From: Anaerolineae bacterium
GTDB lineage: Bacteria; Chloroflexota; Anaerolineae; 4572-78; J111
Reading direction: 5' to 3'
Length of the DNA stretch: 64,000 bases
Assembly: GCA_023382535.1 (NCBI GenBank)
Contig: JAHDWA010000047.1
Span: 19,437-83,436, forward strand
This document shows, one piece after another, positions 42,185-51,127 of the stretch. The translations under genes and the position numbers were made by a program. Numbering within the stretch: position 1 is the stretch's first letter; each line of letters begins with the position of its first letter. Below the pieces are notes generated by a model, which was given only the letters and a program-made list of their open reading frames with translations, was not told where the DNA came from and did not search any database.

Positions 42185-44499
42185 TATTGCACGTCATCGG
42201 TCTGTTTAGGAGTATATCCGGCTTTTTCCAATTCGGCGGTAAGCGGTTCGACCGCTGTTTTGGGGATCAGGACCAGCCGGGGTGAGAGTTCGGCGATCAA
42301 GTGCTGTCCCAACGACGTAACCGCTTTCATTTCGGTTAAAGCATAATCATCGCCAAACTCAATCAGGGTGACATCTTCGTAGATGCGGACCTGGCCGTAA
42401 GCCTGCCACCAGCTTTCTAGCTGGCGGCGCAGCGCCGGCGGCAGCGGGATAGCGAGAAGCTGCTCCCAATTATACAGAATATCGGTCAGGGCCACGCCTT
42501 TTTCAAACGATTGGTGCGCGGCCTGAGCGTCGAGGCGGTAGACAAAGCGGCCGGGCACCGCCTCGTCCAGCCGGGCAATTTGATCCAACAGGTTATGCGC
42601 CTGGGCGCTGATGGCCGCCGGATCAACAATGATACTGGCCTCGTCCATTTTTACCGCTTCGGCGGGCGGCGTAGATAGGGCCGGAACCACGTCGGGCTGA
42701 GACAGAGTAGGGGTTTCCACCCGATCCCAATACAGATCGGCCAGCCCATGGAAACGCGCAGCAACCAAAATACCCTTTTTCAAACTCAGATCGGCCAGGC
42801 CCAGCCAATGCAAGGGGCTACTAATAAGCCAGCGGACAAAAGCCCCCTGGGCTGCCTGCCAGTCCTGTTCATTACCCGGCTTCAAGTCGCGCCCCTGGTA
42901 GGTTAAAAACCAGGCAGATTTCGTCCCATAGCTATAATAAGGTTGGGCGACATGGCCATCAAAACGGGGCCAGACAGCGCGGAGCAGGGGTTGCAGATCG
43001 TTCAGGGCGACCCATTCGCCGTCGGGCAGGTAAGACAGCACTCGCAGGATAAGCTGGCGAAATCGGGTCAGATTCGCGGCCAGGTTGGCCGGTTTAAAGT
43101 AGGGAGAATTCCAGGCCCGCCGCAGCTTCAAGGCCGGCGTGGTGCGGAGTAAATCCCACAATTCTGTCCAATTGAGCATCTGGAAGTAGAGCCGGGCCAG
43201 GAGAGCCTGCTGAGCGGCTTCGGTCTGGCGCAAGTACTGCCCCTTGACTTCCGGCCAGACGGTGACCGGACTGCCTGGTTGGATCAGGCCGGCAGCGGTC
43301 AACAGGGCGAAGATAAATTCCAGCCTGGCCTCATCTCCGGCAATGGGGGCCAGCCGGCCTACGGTTTCGTCGGGCAGCGACCAGGCGGGGGACGGAACGG
43401 TTAGGTTAATATCCTGGGCATAGGGCTGAAGGTTGCTCCGCTGGCTGAGGGCCAGGATTTCAGCCGGATCATAATCCCACTCAGCCAGAGCCGGGTAGAA
43501 TTTTTCCAGGCGGGGATGGGGCATAGGCGGCCGCAGCGGCGGCGAGGATTGTTCCAGGAGCACTGCTACCTGGTTGGCCTGCCGGACCAGGGCCGACGGG
43601 TCGGCCAGGCGCAGTTCGTCGGCTTCAGGATCGGGCAGACGGTTGGGATGGCTGGCAATAACCTCGGCCAGCAGCGCCGGCAGTTCACGGGCGACAGCGC
43701 GAGGGACAACATCGGCTTCAAGGGTGTAAAGACCCATCGTGGAGGCAGGTAAGGCCAGACCCGCTTCGCTGAGGTGGCCGGTATAGGTAGTGAGTTTCTT
43801 GTAACTTTTGAGTTTGCCCCAGACTCCGGCTACGCGCTCGATATCGGCCACTTGAAGACCTTCTTCAGCGCCCAGCAGCGCCAGCGCCCGGAAGACCTGG
43901 CGGTGTTCTCCGTCTAGGCTGCGCCACGTTTTTTCAATCTCGTCAGGATGGATGATATATGCGCCGATTTGCCGGGACAGGTCAGCCTTGCTGGTACCTT
44001 TAATAGTCCAACCCCGCTTCTTAGCCAGATCGCGCAAATCCTGCACCTTTAACTGTTCTAAGGCCTGGCCCAATTTTCTCAGGTCGCGCTGCCGGCGCTC
44101 GTCCGTCGATTCGGACAGCCAGGCCGGGAGAACTTTGGGTTTTTGAGTTTGCGGCCTTTCAACCGAAAAAACTGGTAGAGCGGCCTCCGGCGTCTGGCCC
44201 GATTGGACCTCTTTGACCGTAAAAAAGCCGGGCGATTCGACCCACTTGAGCAGCACTGCGGCCACATGTTTGCAGTAGCCACTCCAATCGTAAGCGCAGG
44301 TACAGCGACCAACCAGATTGGCCGGGGTGGCCTCGACCTCTACATCATAACGCCGGCTGCCCATCACCTCGGCAGTCAGGCTTTGTCCACTGCGCACGGC
44401 ATTTTGAATCCGATGCTGGTATTTATAAGCTTGGTTCAAGCTGCCGGATTTGAAGGTTTGTTTAAGATGGGTCAGGGTTAAGGTTTCTAATGTTGGCAT
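42184..44499 (-). CDS. SWIM zinc-finger protein with helicase-associated domains
   Basis: 771 residues. A SWIM motif lies at CTCAYDWSGYCKHVAAVLL (C66, C68, C76, H78), a fold that binds DNA or protein and is common in SWI2/SNF2-linked proteins. The middle is helical (LRDLAKKRGWTIKGTSKADL resembles a SAP motif). The C-terminus (about 620-770) has IIVDPAAISAQAHNLLDQIA and GRFVYRLDAQAAHQSFEKGV, matching the XPB-type associated domain seen in its neighbours. No ATPase site. It lies between the XPB helicase and the 778-residue protein. Confidence 0.75.
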   Translation of the reverse strand: MPTLETLTLTHLKQTFKSGSLNQAYKYQHRIQNAVRSGQSLTAEVMGSRRYDVEVEATPANLVGRCTCAYDWSGYCKHVAAVLLKWVESPGFFTVKEVQSGQTPEAALPVFSVERPQTQKPKVLPAWLSESTDERRQRDLRKLGQALEQLKVQDLRDLAKKRGWTIKGTSKADLSRQIGAYIIHPDEIEKTWRSLDGEHRQVFRALALLGAEEGLQVADIERVAGVWGKLKSYKKLTTYTGHLSEAGLALPASTMGLYTLEADVVPRAVARELPALLAEVIASHPNRLPDPEADELRLADPSALVRQANQVAVLLEQSSPPLRPPMPHPRLEKFYPALAEWDYDPAEILALSQRSNLQPYAQDINLTVPSPAWSLPDETVGRLAPIAGDEARLEFIFALLTAAGLIQPGSPVTVWPEVKGQYLRQTEAAQQALLARLYFQMLNWTELWDLLRTTPALKLRRAWNSPYFKPANLAANLTRFRQLILRVLSYLPDGEWVALNDLQPLLRAVWPRFDGHVAQPYYSYGTKSAWFLTYQGRDLKPGNEQDWQAAQGAFVRWLISSPLHWLGLADLSLKKGILVAARFHGLADLYWDRVETPTLSQPDVVPALSTPPAEAVKMDEASIIVDPAAISAQAHNLLDQIARLDEAVPGRFVYRLDAQAAHQSFEKGVALTDILYNWEQLLAIPLPPALRRQLESWWQAYGQVRIYEDVTLIEFGDDYALTEMKAVTSLGQHLIAELSPRLVLIPKTAVEPLTAELEKAGYTPKQTDDVQ

Positions 44500-44585
44500 T
44501 GTCGTGATGCGTGATTAATTGACCGCTCGGAGGGGGTCTGTGACCCCCGACCGACGCGGGTCGCAGATCCGCTTTGAGCCTGAAC

Positions 44586-46331
44586 TCAAAATGTGGTTAT
44601 TCTTTCCGGCGCGGTTGCCGGCTCGTAATCTTCGACTTCGTCGGCATACAAAATGATATACTGGTAGCCCTGCTCGGTCAGGAAAAGCTGGCGGTTGGCG
44701 CTAAAGTCCTGGTCCTGGGTGTCTTTGGTTACCAGGGTGTAAAAATGGGCCAGGCGGCCATCGCTCTTGGGGCGCAAAATCCGGCCCAGGCGTTGAGCTT
44801 CTTCCTGGCGGCTGCCAAACGTGCCGCTGATCTGGATCATCACATTGGCGTCGGGCAGGTCAATAGCAAAGTTGCCCACCTTGGAGATGATCAGGCGGCT
44901 GATGGTTCCATCTTTGAACTCTTTGTACAGCCGATGGCGCTCTCGCACGGGCGTTTCGCCGGTGATGAGGGGATAGCCATAGCGGGCCTCGACCTCCTTG
45001 AGTTGGTCGAGGTACATGCCGATGATGAGCACCCGGTCGTCGGTATGCTTGGCCAGCAGTTCATCCATGACCTCGAATTTGGCCGGGTTTTCGGCGGCGA
45101 CGCGGTATTTCTGGCGCGGGTCGGCCAGGGCATATGCCATACGTAAATTGTCGGGCAGCGGAATGCGCACCTCGACCACGTCGGCGGTGGCAATCCAGCC
45201 CTGCCGTTCTAGGTCTTTCCAGGGGACATCATACTTCTTGGGGCCGATCAACGAGAAAACATCCTCCTCCCGGCCATCCTCGCGGACCAAGGTGGCCGTC
45301 AGCCCCAACCGGCGGCGGGCCTGGATTTCGGCGGTGATGCGAAAGACCGGCGCAGGCAGTAAATGCACTTCGTCGTAGACAATCAGGCCCCAATCGCGCT
45401 GGCTGAACAGCTCAAAGTGAGGAAACTCTTCCACCAGTGGCAAATCCTGGCCTTTGGTACCGCGCTTGCGGTAGGTCATGGTTTGATAAGTGGCGATGGT
45501 CACCGGCCGGATGTCTTTACGCTGGCCGGTGTACTCGCCGATCTGGTCTTCGGTCAGGGTCGTTTTATCGAGCAGTTCCTCAATCCACTGCTGCACCGCT
45601 ACAGTGTTAGGCGTTAAAACCAGGGTGCTGCATTGCGTTTGGGCCATCGCAGCCATGCCGACAATGGTTTTGCCCGCGCCGCAGGGCAAGACAATCACCC
45701 CGGAGCCGCCGTGAGAGGCGCCACCCGCGTAAAAAACCTGAGCGGCTTCCCGTTGATAATCCCGCACATGAAAAGGCTGGTCGCGTTTGGAGGTCAGGCG
45801 CAGGTTGAGCGGCAGGGGCTCGCCGTCAACGTAGCCGGCCAGGTCTTCGGCGGGATAGCCGATGTTGACCAGGGCTTGCTTGATGTGCCCTCGCCAGGCG
45901 GGGTTAGCGTGCAGGGTTAGCGGGTCGAGCCGGCCAATCAGGTAGGGGGCAAGCTGTTTGTGCCGCGAGATTTCGGTAATCAGCGCCGCGTCTGCGGAGG
46001 TCAGCAGCAGGTCGCCGTTCCGCCGGATCAGTTTGACCCGGCCATAGCGAGCAATGTATTCGGTAATGTCTACCCGGACGTTGCCGGGAATAGGGTATTT
46101 GCTGTAATTTTCCAGCCCTTCCAAAATGGCGGAGGCGTTCAACCCGGCCGAAGCCGCGTTCCACAACGACAGGGGGGAAATGCGGTAGGTATGGATATAT
46201 TCCGGGCTTTTTTCCAGCTCGGCAAAACGGGCTAACATATCCCGCGCCTCTTGATAGAGCGGGTTATCTACTTCCAGCAGGACGCTTTTATCGCCCTGAA
46301 CAATAAGCGGATTCTCTGGCTTATACGTCAT
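44586..46331 (-). CDS. XPB/Ssl2-type SF2 DNA helicase
   Basis: 581 residues. An N-terminal helicase-associated domain (NPLIVQGDKSVLLEV, HTYRISPLSLWNAASAG) precedes the SF2 core: Walker A PCGAGKT (216-222), DEVH box (320-323), and LGLTATLVRED, the RED motif characteristic of XPB. Motif VI is in SRQEEAQRLGRILRPKSD. XPB helicases open DNA in repair or transcription; bacterial forms are poorly understood. It is the only ATPase of the local operon and stands upstream of two large partners, which suggests they act as its adaptors. Confidence 0.92.
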   Translation of the reverse strand: MTYKPENPLIVQGDKSVLLEVDNPLYQEARDMLARFAELEKSPEYIHTYRISPLSLWNAASAGLNASAILEGLENYSKYPIPGNVRVDITEYIARYGRVKLIRRNGDLLLTSADAALITEISRHKQLAPYLIGRLDPLTLHANPAWRGHIKQALVNIGYPAEDLAGYVDGEPLPLNLRLTSKRDQPFHVRDYQREAAQVFYAGGASHGGSGVIVLPCGAGKTIVGMAAMAQTQCSTLVLTPNTVAVQQWIEELLDKTTLTEDQIGEYTGQRKDIRPVTIATYQTMTYRKRGTKGQDLPLVEEFPHFELFSQRDWGLIVYDEVHLLPAPVFRITAEIQARRRLGLTATLVREDGREEDVFSLIGPKKYDVPWKDLERQGWIATADVVEVRIPLPDNLRMAYALADPRQKYRVAAENPAKFEVMDELLAKHTDDRVLIIGMYLDQLKEVEARYGYPLITGETPVRERHRLYKEFKDGTISRLIISKVGNFAIDLPDANVMIQISGTFGSRQEEAQRLGRILRPKSDGRLAHFYTLVTKDTQDQDFSANRQLFLTEQGYQYIILYADEVEDYEPATAPERITTF

Positions 46332-46400
46332 TAAGATGTCACCTTAAAAAAATCGGCCTATTATTGTAGCCAGAAAGTTTGTTGAAAGCAAGTGGTTTAA

Positions 46401-46427
46401 AAACAAAACCGCGAGGTTGACCTCGCG
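46401..46427 (-). terminator. Terminator between the 618-aa gene and the XPB gene
   Basis: Reading the minus strand, CGCGAGG-TCAA-CCTCGCG (46427-46410) is followed by GTTTTGTTT. It ends transcription of the gene at 46450, so the XPB operon should have its own promoter in the 46332-46400 gap or rely on read-through. Confidence 0.7.
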
Positions 46428-46449
46428 TTAGAAAAAAAGGGAGAGTATT

Positions 46450-48297
46450 TTATGACTTTGAACCAACCACCGCATAACCCAGTTCGCGCAACAGACGGCG
46501 GAAGGCCGCTTCATTTTCGGCAGCGACAACGAGGTGTCGCTCCCCGGCGACCAGACACAAGGAGCGCAGGCGGCTGTCGTTGGCAATCAGGTGGGCCAGG
46601 GCCGCATCTTTGGCCTCGATGAGCCGCGCCGGCCCCCGATCTCGGAGTTGGGTCGCCCGGTCGGCTAATTCCTGGAAGAAAATAGTCACATTGTCCGGTA
46701 GGGGATCGCCACTTTTGGCTTGCAGAAAGACTTGTATATCGGTCACCGTGTGGCCGTCCTCGGCGGCTTTGAGCACTTTGGCCGGCTGGATTTTCCAGAC
46801 CATGTCGCTGGTCCGCTCGGCAAACTGCTCCAAAAAGAGCACGTCGCCGGGGGGGAGGATTTCGGTGGTGACGATGTCGTGGTTGGGCAGTACTTTGAGC
46901 ACGGATCGAACTTCGATGGGCGAAGGGATGTAATCTTTGGTCAAGCCCAACACCCACGCGCCGAGGGCGTTGAGCCGGAAATAGAGCAGGCCATCGTAAC
47001 GGCTCAGGCAGTCCAGGTCGTCCACCCCCCAGAGCTTGCTGTAATCGTTGCGCGCACCGGCGGGGTCAATGTAGGCTACATCAATCAGTCCCAGGGTAGC
47101 GGCGTATTCAAACAGAAAGGTCAGGATGTAGCGGCCCTGGAGGATCGGCCAGTCGCCAAAACCGGCATAGCCTAAACTGCCGTATTGGGGATCGGCAATA
47201 TAGAGGTTCCACAGGTCACGGGCAATCTCGAAGATTTGACCGGTAGCGCGCATAAAGCGGGAAAATTCGTCAACGGCCAGCCAGCGCCGGGGCGGGCACT
47301 CTTTTAGCGCCTTGACGATGACGGCGCGCCGGCTGGAAGGGGCGGTCATATCCCGTTTGCCCTTGCCGCCTTGCCCTTTGATGGCCTGAACCCGGTTGAA
47401 TTCATCCAGCAGCGTACTTTTTTGCCAGCGATTCCAACAGGTGCGAATGACTTCCTCAGCCGGCTGAGTCAGTGCCTTTTTGCCGGCGGGCGTAAGCTGC
47501 AATTTGGTTCCGGCCAGTTCGGCTAGCCCGGCGCTTTGCAGCAGCAGCGGCCAGGCAAAGGCTTTGATGGGCCAGGGATCGGTTTCAAACTCGTCGGTGG
47601 TGGTATCGGGAGGGTAAAAATCGCCGTCTTGGAGCACTTCGTTAATGGCTTTCGCCCCGGTGGTTGTGACCCGCTTGGTTTTGTCGCTGGCCCGGATTTT
47701 GCCCGTGTCAATCAGACGCAGCAAGGTAGGCATATCGTGCAAAGCGGCTCGCTCGGTCTCGACGCGGGTCAGGGCGATTTCCTCGCTGTCGCTTTTGTAA
47801 CTGCGGCTTTGGTAATCGTACATCTGCCACGTCTGGGTGATGGTGGCCGGGGGTTCATCTACGGTATTGATTTGCACAGCCCGCGGCGGCGGCACAAAGG
47901 CTTTGAGCTGCTGCTGCACATCGCGCGGGATTTTGCGGCGGTTGTGGATGAGTAAATTCAACCACGACGGCTCTTTCATCTCACCATAAGAACTGGTTTC
48001 GCCCCAATTCGGATCGCGGCCATATTTGGCTCGAAACTGATCTGCCTCAAATATTCCACCCGACGAATGAACGGCTTCGGTAACGGCGGCCTGCTGGATG
48101 GAGTCGAGGCGCTGCCAGAGCTGGCGCAGATTCTCCGGATTGCCCAGGTAGTTTTGCAGGGTGGCAATCAGTTCATCCTTGCGAGTGGGCAGAGCCGATG
48201 ATACCAGGCCGGCCAATTTTTTAAGATTGGGCACGGTGTAACTCTGCAAAAAGTCGCTTAAATTTTCGGGCTGGGGTTGACTGCTATATCTGGGCAT
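46450..48297 (-). CDS. Large helicase-associated protein, third XPB-domain partner
   Basis: 615 residues from ATG 48297 (AGAGGA upstream; a TTG nine bases earlier is possible). The N-terminus (SDFLQSYTVPNLKKLAGLVS, LPTRKDELIATLQNYL) resembles a SAP motif, a winged-helix region follows, and the C-terminal third (LPNHDIVTTEILPPGDVLFL, TSDMVWKIQPAKVLKAAEDG) follows the same pattern as the XPB-associated domain in the neighbouring genes. No catalytic motif seen. It lies upstream of the XPB gene on the same strand but is separated by a terminator-like hairpin. Probably a DNA-binding adaptor. Confidence 0.62.
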   Translation of the reverse strand: MPRYSSQPQPENLSDFLQSYTVPNLKKLAGLVSSALPTRKDELIATLQNYLGNPENLRQLWQRLDSIQQAAVTEAVHSSGGIFEADQFRAKYGRDPNWGETSSYGEMKEPSWLNLLIHNRRKIPRDVQQQLKAFVPPPRAVQINTVDEPPATITQTWQMYDYQSRSYKSDSEEIALTRVETERAALHDMPTLLRLIDTGKIRASDKTKRVTTTGAKAINEVLQDGDFYPPDTTTDEFETDPWPIKAFAWPLLLQSAGLAELAGTKLQLTPAGKKALTQPAEEVIRTCWNRWQKSTLLDEFNRVQAIKGQGGKGKRDMTAPSSRRAVIVKALKECPPRRWLAVDEFSRFMRATGQIFEIARDLWNLYIADPQYGSLGYAGFGDWPILQGRYILTFLFEYAATLGLIDVAYIDPAGARNDYSKLWGVDDLDCLSRYDGLLYFRLNALGAWVLGLTKDYIPSPIEVRSVLKVLPNHDIVTTEILPPGDVLFLEQFAERTSDMVWKIQPAKVLKAAEDGHTVTDIQVFLQAKSGDPLPDNVTIFFQELADRATQLRDRGPARLIEAKDAALAHLIANDSRLRSLCLVAGERHLVVAAENEAAFRRLLRELGYAVVGSKS

Positions 48298-48307
48298 GCT
48301 TGACAAT

Positions 48308-48441
48308 CCTCTGGCTAATGTTTGGCTAATTTTAGCATGCCACCCCTGACCCGGCTAAATGAGGCGGTCAAAATCGCCATTATCGGTATCTTGTTATTCG
48401 GCTGACTTTATGCTAACATCACTTTGGGCTAAGACTTTTCT
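48308..48441. repeat. Segmental repeat B, copy 1 (upstream of the helicase genes)
   Basis: Matches 50326-50460, including ATTATCGGTATCTTGTTATT and TGACTTTATGCTAACAT. It covers the divergent promoter region between the 46450 and 48614 genes. Part of it (48330-48375) recurs at 58803-58849. Confidence 0.8.
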
Positions 48442-48459
48442 CGCTAAGCGGCAGATATG

Positions 48460-48611
48460 CAGGCATGTCCTGCGTGTTGCGTGTTCCGTTTATTTGACGC
48501 AAGACGTGAGTCGTGGGGCGAAAACTTTTTCCGACTCCGGGTAATCTGGAGGATTATAACAGCCGGGTACAAAACGCAGGAGATGGAATCTCCAACCCAA
48601 ACAGGAAGTAG
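48460..48611. repeat. Segmental repeat C, copy 1
   Basis: Matches 51942-52083 with small indels: GTGAGTCGTGGGGCGAAAAC, then GGAATCTCCAACCCAAACAG. It supplies the leader and ribosome site of the SWIM gene at 48614. Confidence 0.8.
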
Positions 48612-48613
48612 CC

Positions 48614-49177
48614 ATGTCACAGACAGATATAAATGTGCTCAAAGAGGCGCTGAAACTTCATGGGTCAGGCCAACCGGGCGAAAAGACCAAACGGTATGTC
48701 GGCCAATTTTTTAAGCGAACGCGCCTGGGAACAAGGATTTCAGCCCAAGTGGTAGGTAATCACGGCACTTACACGGTAACAGTCCGAGTTGACGAAAAAG
48801 GGACAACCTCCGCCTGTAGTTGTTACATTGGCAAACACGGTTACTGCCATCACTGTGCGGCCCTGGCCCTAACTTTCTTGAATGATCCATCTTCCTTCCG
48901 CGAGATCAAAACCAAATCTCTGGCTGCGGTTCAAGAGTTGGCCGAACTGACCGAATATTTGCAGAGCGTCACTCTCGACTCACTGCTGCAAGAATTGAAG
49001 GCGCATGGCATTACCCAGAAAGCCTTTGCCGAGGGCATCGGGATGAACTCCCGCCACCTATCTGCTGTTAAATCGAGCGAGTTAAGGAATCATTTCTATC
49101 ATGAGTTGGGGGCGACGAAATTGGCTTGTTTGTGGGTGTTAGAGCGTTTCGGTAAGGCCAACCAGGGTGATCAGTAA
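48614..49177 (+). CDS. Small SWIM zinc-finger protein with HTH-like C-terminus
   Basis: 187 residues. The SWIM motif is ACSCYIGKHGYCHHCAALAL (C68, C70, C78, H80) with the same CxC-x7-CxH spacing as the large SWIM protein in the helicase operon. The C-terminal half, HGITQKAFAEGIGMNSRHLS followed by AVKSSELRNHFY, resembles a helix-turn-helix. It starts divergently from the helicase partner gene and may regulate the module or act as its DNA-binding accessory. Confidence 0.7.
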   Translation: MSQTDINVLKEALKLHGSGQPGEKTKRYVGQFFKRTRLGTRISAQVVGNHGTYTVTVRVDEKGTTSACSCYIGKHGYCHHCAALALTFLNDPSSFREIKTKSLAAVQELAELTEYLQSVTLDSLLQELKAHGITQKAFAEGIGMNSRHLSAVKSSELRNHFYHELGATKLACLWVLERFGKANQGDQ

Positions 49178-49310
49178 GTTTCACCCTATGAAGGAGAACA
49201 AACAGGGATGAATTCTCAAAGCCATAGACCACGGGGATATGTCGGCGCAGGAGATAGATACCTTCCCAGAATCGAGCGGGAGCTTAATCGCTTCCTCATC
49301 AAGACGCAAT

Positions 49311-49805
49311 ATGAATTCAGGCAAGCCTAATCTTTCACCACCGTCTCCCAGTGCGTCTCTTCCCCCTCAATATAACTTCTCCCTCAACCCTTACCCGGAG
49401 ATGCGTTTTTCCAGTTGTCCGGATTGTGGTCGTAAAACCGGCCAACGGAAACTACCGCTGCTCATTCACATTGACCCCTTCCACCTGATTGCCCTCAACT
49501 ATACCTGTCGTTATTGCCAGCACTGCGATAGGTTGATTGGCCACAAAGACGAGCTTGAACATTTGTTGACCGCTATGTTTAGGCAATACGATCCCTCGGT
49601 CATTGGCAATGATTATCTCATCGTGGGCACGGTCGAGAAAAAAGCCTGGCGGGCAGGGCTAAGCCAGCCCAAATCCGTCGCCGAAATGTTGCCGCAGACC
49701 CACGATTTCAAAAGCTATCAAGAAATCCGTATGACCATGGGCGGCTGGTTCCACGTTGACCAGGAACCGCCGGTTATGACTCCCTCCATCAACAGAGTGG
49801 GTTAA
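49311..49805 (+). CDS. Zn-ribbon protein, unknown
   Basis: 164 residues from ATG 49311; a longer in-frame start at 49239 adds a low-complexity stretch. The visible features are SSCPDCGRKTGQRKLPLLIH and YTCRYCQHCDRLIGHKDELE, together a possible two-site Zn ribbon, then DYLIVGTVEKKAWRAGL. No family is recognised. It may accompany the SWIM gene 130 bases upstream. The segmental repeat that carries the tRNA-Leu flank begins 32 bases after its stop. Confidence 0.55.
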   Translation: MNSGKPNLSPPSPSASLPPQYNFSLNPYPEMRFSSCPDCGRKTGQRKLPLLIHIDPFHLIALNYTCRYCQHCDRLIGHKDELEHLLTAMFRQYDPSVIGNDYLIVGTVEKKAWRAGLSQPKSVAEMLPQTHDFKSYQEIRMTMGGWFHVDQEPPVMTPSINRVG

Positions 49806-49836
49806 ACGCCGATAACGAGTTTCTGTAAAAATGGGC

Positions 49837-50037
49837 GTGAGAGTTGGACCCGCCTTCCGAAGCATAATCACGTTCCTATAGAAACGTTAAATTGAAGCGC
49901 GTTTTGGCTTCAAAAATCATCTCGAAAAGCAAAAAGAGGCCGAATTATCAATAAATTCGACCTCTTTCTTTTATGTTTTTGAAAAGCAACCCCCTGGTTT
50001 ATTACCAGGAGCGTGAGACTTGGATGCCTCGGGAGAG
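49837..50037. repeat. tRNA-Leu flank repeat, truncated copy
   Basis: Matches 59161-59362 over about 200 bases. It contains the terminator hairpin that follows tRNA-Leu and the last 13 bases of the tRNA gene (50025-50037, minus-strand sense), but the rest of the tRNA is absent: after GGGAGAG the sequence switches to the helicase-module tail. This is what one end of an integrated element looks like. Confidence 0.8.
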
Positions 50038-50329
50038 CTTTTAGCCCAATTGTCACGCCCCAAGAATGAGAAATTGAAGGTGGTTCTGCGCCTAAAATAA
50101 GGCGTTTTTTATCGCAACCCTTCCCTAACCGGAATCCCCAGCCGAGCTAGAGTCTCTTTCAGGCCGGTCAATTGGCCGGCCTGAACCAGCGCCAGGGCGC
50201 GATTGCCCGCCGGGAAGGGGGTCAGGTAAGCCCGGATTTCGGGCTGGTCGAGCAGCTCATTCAGGGTGGTTTGATCGTGGAATTCAGTCAGCGTCAGAGT
50301 TTCGACGGCGACATCGCCGTAGTAGCCTC
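49974..50329. repeat. Segmental repeat A, copy 2
   Basis: Second copy of 39714-40068. It ends at CCTC 50326-50329, four bases that also begin repeat B, marking a deletion junction by microhomology. Confidence 0.82.
50109..50326 (-). pseudogene. C-terminal remnant of a second copy of the 778-aa helicase partner
   Basis: Minus-strand frame from GYYGDVAVETLTL to VREGLR. Its 72 comparable residues are identical to the end of the protein at 39848 in 57 positions. All upstream codons are missing; the sequence jumps directly into the region that normally lies upstream of the whole helicase operon. Confidence 0.88.
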
Positions 50330-50460
50330 TGGCCAATATTTAGCTAATTTTAGCTTGCTACGCCTGACTCAGTTAAACAAGGGAGGCAAAAACGCCATTA
50401 TCGGTATCTTGTTATTCGGTTGACTTTATGCTAACATTACTTTGAGCTGAGATTTTTTCT
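50326..50460. repeat. Segmental repeat B, copy 2
   Basis: Second copy of 48308-48441, now directly joined to repeat A. Homology to the first copy stops at 50460, where the toxin-antitoxin cassette starts. Confidence 0.82.
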
Positions 50461-50481
50461 GCATCAACAAGGAATATACTT

Positions 50482-50703
50482 ATGGAGAATGTAGCTGTTA
50501 AAGATGTTGTGGATGCTCTGTTTAAACTCCCCTCAGAGCAAATTGCCACAGTCTATGAGTTCATCTTGTTCTTACAAGCCCGTCACGGTCAAACTGTTGA
50601 TGTTGCTGGTGAGTGGAGTGATGAGGATGTAAACGACCTGATTGCCGCCACTCTCCATTATGCTTCAGAAACTGTGTTGGCAGATGAGGCTGATAATGAT
50701 TGA
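50482..50703 (+). CDS. Antitoxin-like small protein (MazE/DUF2281 type)
   Basis: 73 residues: AVKDVVDALFKLPSEQIATV and YEFILFLQARH form two helices typical of DUF2281/MazE-like antitoxin partners, followed by an acidic, probably disordered C-terminus. AAGGA lies upstream of the start. It overlaps the toxin gene by eight bases, the usual order of antitoxin first. Confidence 0.75.
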   Translation: MENVAVKDVVDALFKLPSEQIATVYEFILFLQARHGQTVDVAGEWSDEDVNDLIAATLHYASETVLADEADND

Positions 50704-51025
50704 ACCGGGTGATGTCGTTACGGTTGATTTTCCAGGGATTAGCGGGCTAAAACGCCGGCCCGCTGTCGTTATTTCTACTGAAATGTATCATCACACCCGT
50801 CCCGACGTTATTTTAGGTTTGCTGACGAGCCAAACTGCGAAGGCGGCCCAGCCTACTGATTACACTTTGCAGGATTGGTCCTCGGCTGGACTGCGCACTT
50901 CCTCAGCGTTTCGCACCTTTCTCGCTACTCTGCCAGCCAGCAGTGTTACTCTCGTTGGGCACCTCTCTCCAAGAGACTGGCAAGGAGTGCAAAGCTGTCT
51001 GAAAAAAGCCTTGGCGGTGAGTTAG
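50696..51025 (+). CDS. MazF/PemK-type toxin
   Basis: 109 residues from ATG 50696, which overlaps the antitoxin stop. MIEPGDVVTVDFPGISGLKR, then RPAVVISTEMYHH and ILGLLTSQTAKA are the PemK/MazF beta-barrel signature; S in TSSAFRT and the later LVGHLSPRDWQGV fit the family. MazF toxins are mRNA interferases. The pair sits inside the collapsed helicase-module copy and may stabilise the island. Confidence 0.85.
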   Translation: MIEPGDVVTVDFPGISGLKRRPAVVISTEMYHHTRPDVILGLLTSQTAKAAQPTDYTLQDWSSAGLRTSSAFRTFLATLPASSVTLVGHLSPRDWQGVQSCLKKALAVS

Positions 51026-51045
51026 GATTATTTTCGTTCCCAATA

Positions 51046-51127
51046 ACTTTCTCCTCAACTCCTGTAGACATTCCCCCGGTTAGCCCAGATTCTGGATATG
51101 GTTTAGAGATGACAAGGTGAAGAATAA
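51046..51127. repeat. Segmental repeat E, copy 1 (leader of the 272-aa gene)
   Basis: ACTTTCTCCTCAACTCC, then GACATTCCCC and TTTAGAGATGACAAG match 58849-58929. The conserved position of GTG here and ATG there supports the start of the following gene. Confidence 0.7.

Larger units (their letters stand above)
48298..48613. other. Divergent intergenic region
   Basis: About 315 bases between the minus-strand helicase partner and the plus-strand SWIM gene. It is made of segmental repeats B and C and contains no gene. It should hold promoters for both directions; TTTATGCTAACATCACTTTG is a possible core but I cannot assign a clear -35/-10 pair. Confidence 0.5.
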
